From Pseudomonadota bacterium (GTDB taxonomy: Bacteria; Pseudomonadota; Gammaproteobacteria; Xanthomonadales; Xanthomonadaceae), in NCBI GenBank assembly GCA_019348095.1, contig JAHWKC010000010.1, positions 1 through 17,795 on the forward strand: a DNA stretch of 17,795 nucleotides. The letters are read 5' to 3'. Positions 15,616 through 17,795 of the stretch are shown here, one piece after another; the first letter of the stretch is position 1; every line of letters begins with the position of its first letter. The position numbers were made by a program, and so were the translations under genes. Under the pieces are notes generated by a model. That model saw only the letters and a program-made list of their open reading frames with translations, did not search any database and was not told the DNA's origin.

Positions 15616-16211
15616 GCCACTGCCCCGGAAAGGAAGTTCTCGAGCAACCGCGCACCGGTCGTGGCCGAACGCTCGGGATGGAACTGCGCGCCGAAGCAGT
15701 TGCCCCGGCCGACCACCGCAGCGAAGGCCTCGCCGTGCGTGCTGCTGGCAAGGGTGTCGCCGGTCAGCGGTGCGGCGAAGCTGTGCACGAAGTAGGCCTG
15801 GGATTGCCCGGTCAGCCCTTCGAGCAGCGGCGACTGCGCCATCGGCTGTAAACGGTTCCAGCCCATGTGCGGGACGCGCACGCCCGGGGCGGGTCGCAGT
15901 CGACGCACCCGCCCCGGCAGCAGTCCGAGGCACGCGACATCGCCCTCCTCCGACGAGTCGTACAGCAGCTGCATGCCAAGGCAGATGCCGAGCAACGGCT
16001 GCCGCAGTTGCTGAATGAGATCCACCAATCCCAGTGCGTGCAGGCGCGCCATCGCGGGAGCGGCGGCACCGACGCCCGGCAGGATCACCCGGTCGGCCGC
16101 GCAGATCACCGCCGGATCCGCACTCAACTGCGCATCGGTGCCGAGCCGCTGCAGTGCGTAGCGCACCGAGCCGATGTTGGCGCCGCCCGCGTCGATCAGC
16201 ACCACGTTCAT
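15612..16211 (-). CDS. hisH: Imidazole glycerol phosphate synthase, glutaminase subunit
   Basis: This 199-residue class I glutamine amidotransferase supplies ammonia to HisF. The nucleophile Cys77 is in [11 protein letters not shown], and the His178 and Glu180 partners are in GAQFHPERS. The N-terminal [16 protein letters not shown] and the oxyanion-side LPGVGAA are typical. Start ATG 16211 follows AGGAA at a sensible distance, 13 bases after the hisB end; the upstream in-frame ATG at 16256 would overlap hisB and adds nothing conserved. It overlaps hisA by four bases. Confidence 0.95.
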   Translation of the reverse strand: MNVVLIDAGGANIGSVRYALQRLGTDAQLSADPAVICAADRVILPGVGAAAPAMARLHALGLVDLIQQLRQPLLGICLGMQLLYDSSEEGDVACLGLLPGRVRRLRPAPGVRVPHMGWNRLQPMAQSPLLEGLTGQSQAYFVHSFAAPLTGDTLASSTHGEAFAAVVGRGNCFGAQFHPERSATTGARLLENFLSGAVA

Positions 16212-16224
16212 GCCGATTCCTGCA

Positions 16225-17310
16225 TTACAGCGCGCCCTTGGTACTGGGCAGCTCACGACCTTCGCGGCGCAGCGCCTGGCGCAAGGCGCGCGCCACCGCC
16301 TTGAAGCAGGCCTCGACCTTGTGGTGATCGTTGTCGCCGTACACCTTGAGGTTGAGGTTGAGTCCCGCGGTCTCGCACAACGAGCGGAAGAAGTGCGGCA
16401 CCAGTTCGGTCGGCATGTCGCCGACGCGCTCGCGCTGGAAGCTGCCTTCGAAAACGAAATACGGGCGCCCGGAAAAATCCAGCGCGGCGCTCGCCAGGGT
16501 CTCGTCCATCGGCAGCGTAAACCCGTAGCGACCGATCCCGCGCTTGTCGCCGAGCGCCTCCCGCAGCGCCTGTCCGAGTGCCAGCGCGCTGTCCTCGATC
16601 GTGTGGTGCTCGTCGATGTGCAGGTCGCCCTCGCAGGTCAGCTCCAGCGCGAATCCGCCGTGCTTGCCGATCTGTTCGAGCATGTGGTCGAAGAACCCCA
16701 GCCCGGTGCGTACCTGCGGGTCGGCCGTGCGGTCCAGATCGATGCTCACGCGCACCCGCGTCTCGCGGGTGTTTCGCTGCACGGTCGCGGTGCGTGGTGC
16801 ATCGGCCAGCGCGTGGGCGATCGCGTCCCAGTCCCAGTCGCCACCGAACTGTCGGGTGCGCAGCTGGAACGCGCGAACGCCGAGATTGCGCGCGAAGCCG
16901 TTGTCGCTGTCGCGGTCGCCGACCATCGCCGAACGTACCCAGTCGATGCTGCGGTCCTTCAGCAGATCCAGCGCCAGCCCGATGTTGGGCTTGCGCGTCA
17001 GCGCATTGTCGGCCGGCAGGGTGACGTCGATCAGCACCTCGCGGAAACCGATGCCCTGACTTTCGAACACCTGCATCATCAGCGCGTGCGGGCCGTCAAA
17101 CGTCGCCTGCGGATACGCTTCGCTGCCCAGCCCGTCCTGGTTGGTGACCATCACGAACTGGTAGCCCGCGTCGCGCAGGCGCAGCATCGCTGGAATCACA
17201 CCCGGCACGAAGCGCAACTTGGTGAAGCAGTCGATCTGGAAGTCTTCTGGCTCTTCGATCAGCGTGCCGTCGCGATCGACGAACAGCACCGGTGTCAATG
17301 GACCGCTCAC
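16225..17310 (-). CDS. hisB: Bifunctional histidinol-phosphatase / imidazoleglycerol-phosphate dehydratase
   Basis: This 361-residue fusion does steps 6 and 8. The N-terminal HAD phosphatase (about 1-165) has [15 protein letters not shown] with Asp12 and Asp14, [10 protein letters not shown] and MVGDRDSDN. The Cys/His zinc loop known from E. coli HisB is missing: the equivalent stretch reads [16 protein letters not shown]. The dehydratase (about 170-361) has [24 protein letters not shown] and [14 protein letters not shown], which bind the metal cluster. The start is GTG at 17310, overlapping the hisC TGA as GTGA; no better ATG lies in frame. TAA stop. Cytoplasmic. Confidence 0.95.
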   Translation of the reverse strand: MSGPLTPVLFVDRDGTLIEEPEDFQIDCFTKLRFVPGVIPAMLRLRDAGYQFVMVTNQDGLGSEAYPQATFDGPHALMMQVFESQGIGFREVLIDVTLPADNALTRKPNIGLALDLLKDRSIDWVRSAMVGDRDSDNGFARNLGVRAFQLRTRQFGGDWDWDAIAHALADAPRTATVQRNTRETRVRVSIDLDRTADPQVRTGLGFFDHMLEQIGKHGGFALELTCEGDLHIDEHHTIEDSALALGQALREALGDKRGIGRYGFTLPMDETLASAALDFSGRPYFVFEGSFQRERVGDMPTELVPHFFRSLCETAGLNLNLKVYGDNDHHKVEACFKAVARALRQALRREGRELPSTKGAL

Positions 17311-17795
17311 GCTGGCACCTCTTGTCTCAATAGGGAAATCACCCTGCGGTTCTGCTCGGGGCTGCCGACGGTGATCCGCAGCGCGTTGTCCAGGCGCGGT
17401 GACGCGCGCATGTCGCGGACCACGACGCCGGCCGCGAGCAGTCGCTCGAACACCGCCTGCGCGTCGGAAAACCGCGCCAGCACGAAGTTGGCCTGCGACG
17501 GATAGGCGCGCAGCACGCCCGGTGCGTCGGCCAGCGCGTCGACCAGCCGCTCGCGCTCACCGCGTACGACGGCCACGTTCGTCCCGGTGGTCGCCAATGC
17601 GCCCGACGAAAGTGCGTCGCAGGCGAGTTGCACGCAGGGACCGGGCAGCGGATACGGCGCCTGGCAACGCTGCAGCACCGCAACCAGCGGCTCGCGCGCG
17701 ATCACGCTGCCGATGCGCGCCGCCGCCAGCGCATGCGCCTTCGACAGCGTCCGCAACACGACGATGTTGGCTTGCTGCTCGATCAGCGATACCGC
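17307..17795 (-). CDS. hisC: Histidinol-phosphate aminotransferase, C-terminal part
   Basis: The last 162 codons of hisC are present; the 5' end lies beyond the window. The frame enters as [20 protein letters not shown], where the Lys of [14 protein letters not shown] is the PLP Schiff-base residue of class II-fold HisC enzymes. The C-terminus has [19 protein letters not shown] and [13 protein letters not shown], with Arg residues that bind substrate phosphate and carboxylate. It transaminates imidazole acetol phosphate to histidinol phosphate. The frame continues to base 17795; an apparent start at 17759 is an internal GTG. The stop overlaps the hisB start. hisG and hisD probably lie further upstream (inference). 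Confidence 0.95.
   Translation of the reverse strand, partial: AVSLIEQQANIVVLRTLSKAHALAAARIGSVIAREPLVAVLQRCQAPYPLPGPCVQLACDALSSGALATTGTNVAVVRGERERLVDALADAPGVLRAYPSQANFVLARFSDAQAVFERLLAAGVVVRDMRASPRLDNALRITVGSPEQNRRVISLLRQEVPA

Noticed and set aside
16174..17505. 443-residue plus-strand ORF across hisB and hisC
   Set aside because: Antisense shadow of well-recognised his genes, spanning a gene boundary.
17307..17759. hisC starting at 17759
   Set aside because: The codon is an internal GTG; the frame continues upstream with conserved HisC sequence to the window edge.

Overview
The window looks like a chromosomal segment from a high-GC gammaproteobacterium of the Xanthomonadaceae (Lysobacter/Luteimonas-like). 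This rests on the GTAG-headed REP palindromes in most intergenic gaps, the hisC-hisB-hisH-hisA-hisF-hisIE order with fused hisB and hisIE, and the overall protein character. No rRNA, tRNA, CRISPR array, phage or transposase gene was seen. No gene-free stretch exceeds about 205 bases.

Bases 1 to about 420 do not fit the rest. Read on the minus strand they encode an uninterrupted piece of a luciferase-like (LLM class) flavin-dependent oxidoreductase of actinobacterial flavour. Read on the plus strand the PAS domain of a GGDEF/EAL protein only becomes sensible after about 420. Both genes are cut at the same point, so this is probably a chimeric contig join or, less likely, a rearrangement breakpoint. 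The apparent 638-residue ORF from base 46 is therefore an artefact in its first ~125 residues.

After the truncated GGDEF/EAL gene come an SDR dehydrogenase, the EF-P paralogue efpL and a convergent NUDIX hydrolase, separated by REP elements. From 4438 to 8916 lie three sodium-linked transporters in tandem: an AGCS alanine/Na+ symporter, an NhaC-type Na+/H+ antiporter (4-base overlap) and an NSS/LeuT-type symporter. Their shared dependence on sodium suggests Na+-driven amino acid uptake with Na+ extrusion.

From 8991 to 10970 is the lower part of the methionine salvage pathway, in the order mtnB, mtnD, mtnC. A GNAT acetyltransferase follows with a 1-base overlap. mtnA and the MTA-processing enzyme are not in the window. 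A minus-strand exported metallophosphoesterase follows (11575-13245). The right end is the minus-strand histidine operon, tightly coupled by short overlaps and running off the window inside hisC.

No undescribed multi-gene system was found. The most interesting pattern is in the REP elements. Two stem types show a compensatory base-pair change. Loop sequence depends on orientation at both type-B pairs. All three TAG stop codons in the window (GGDEF/EAL, NUDIX, NSS) lie in the GTAG head of a REP-like element, while the other 15 genes end in TGA or TAA.
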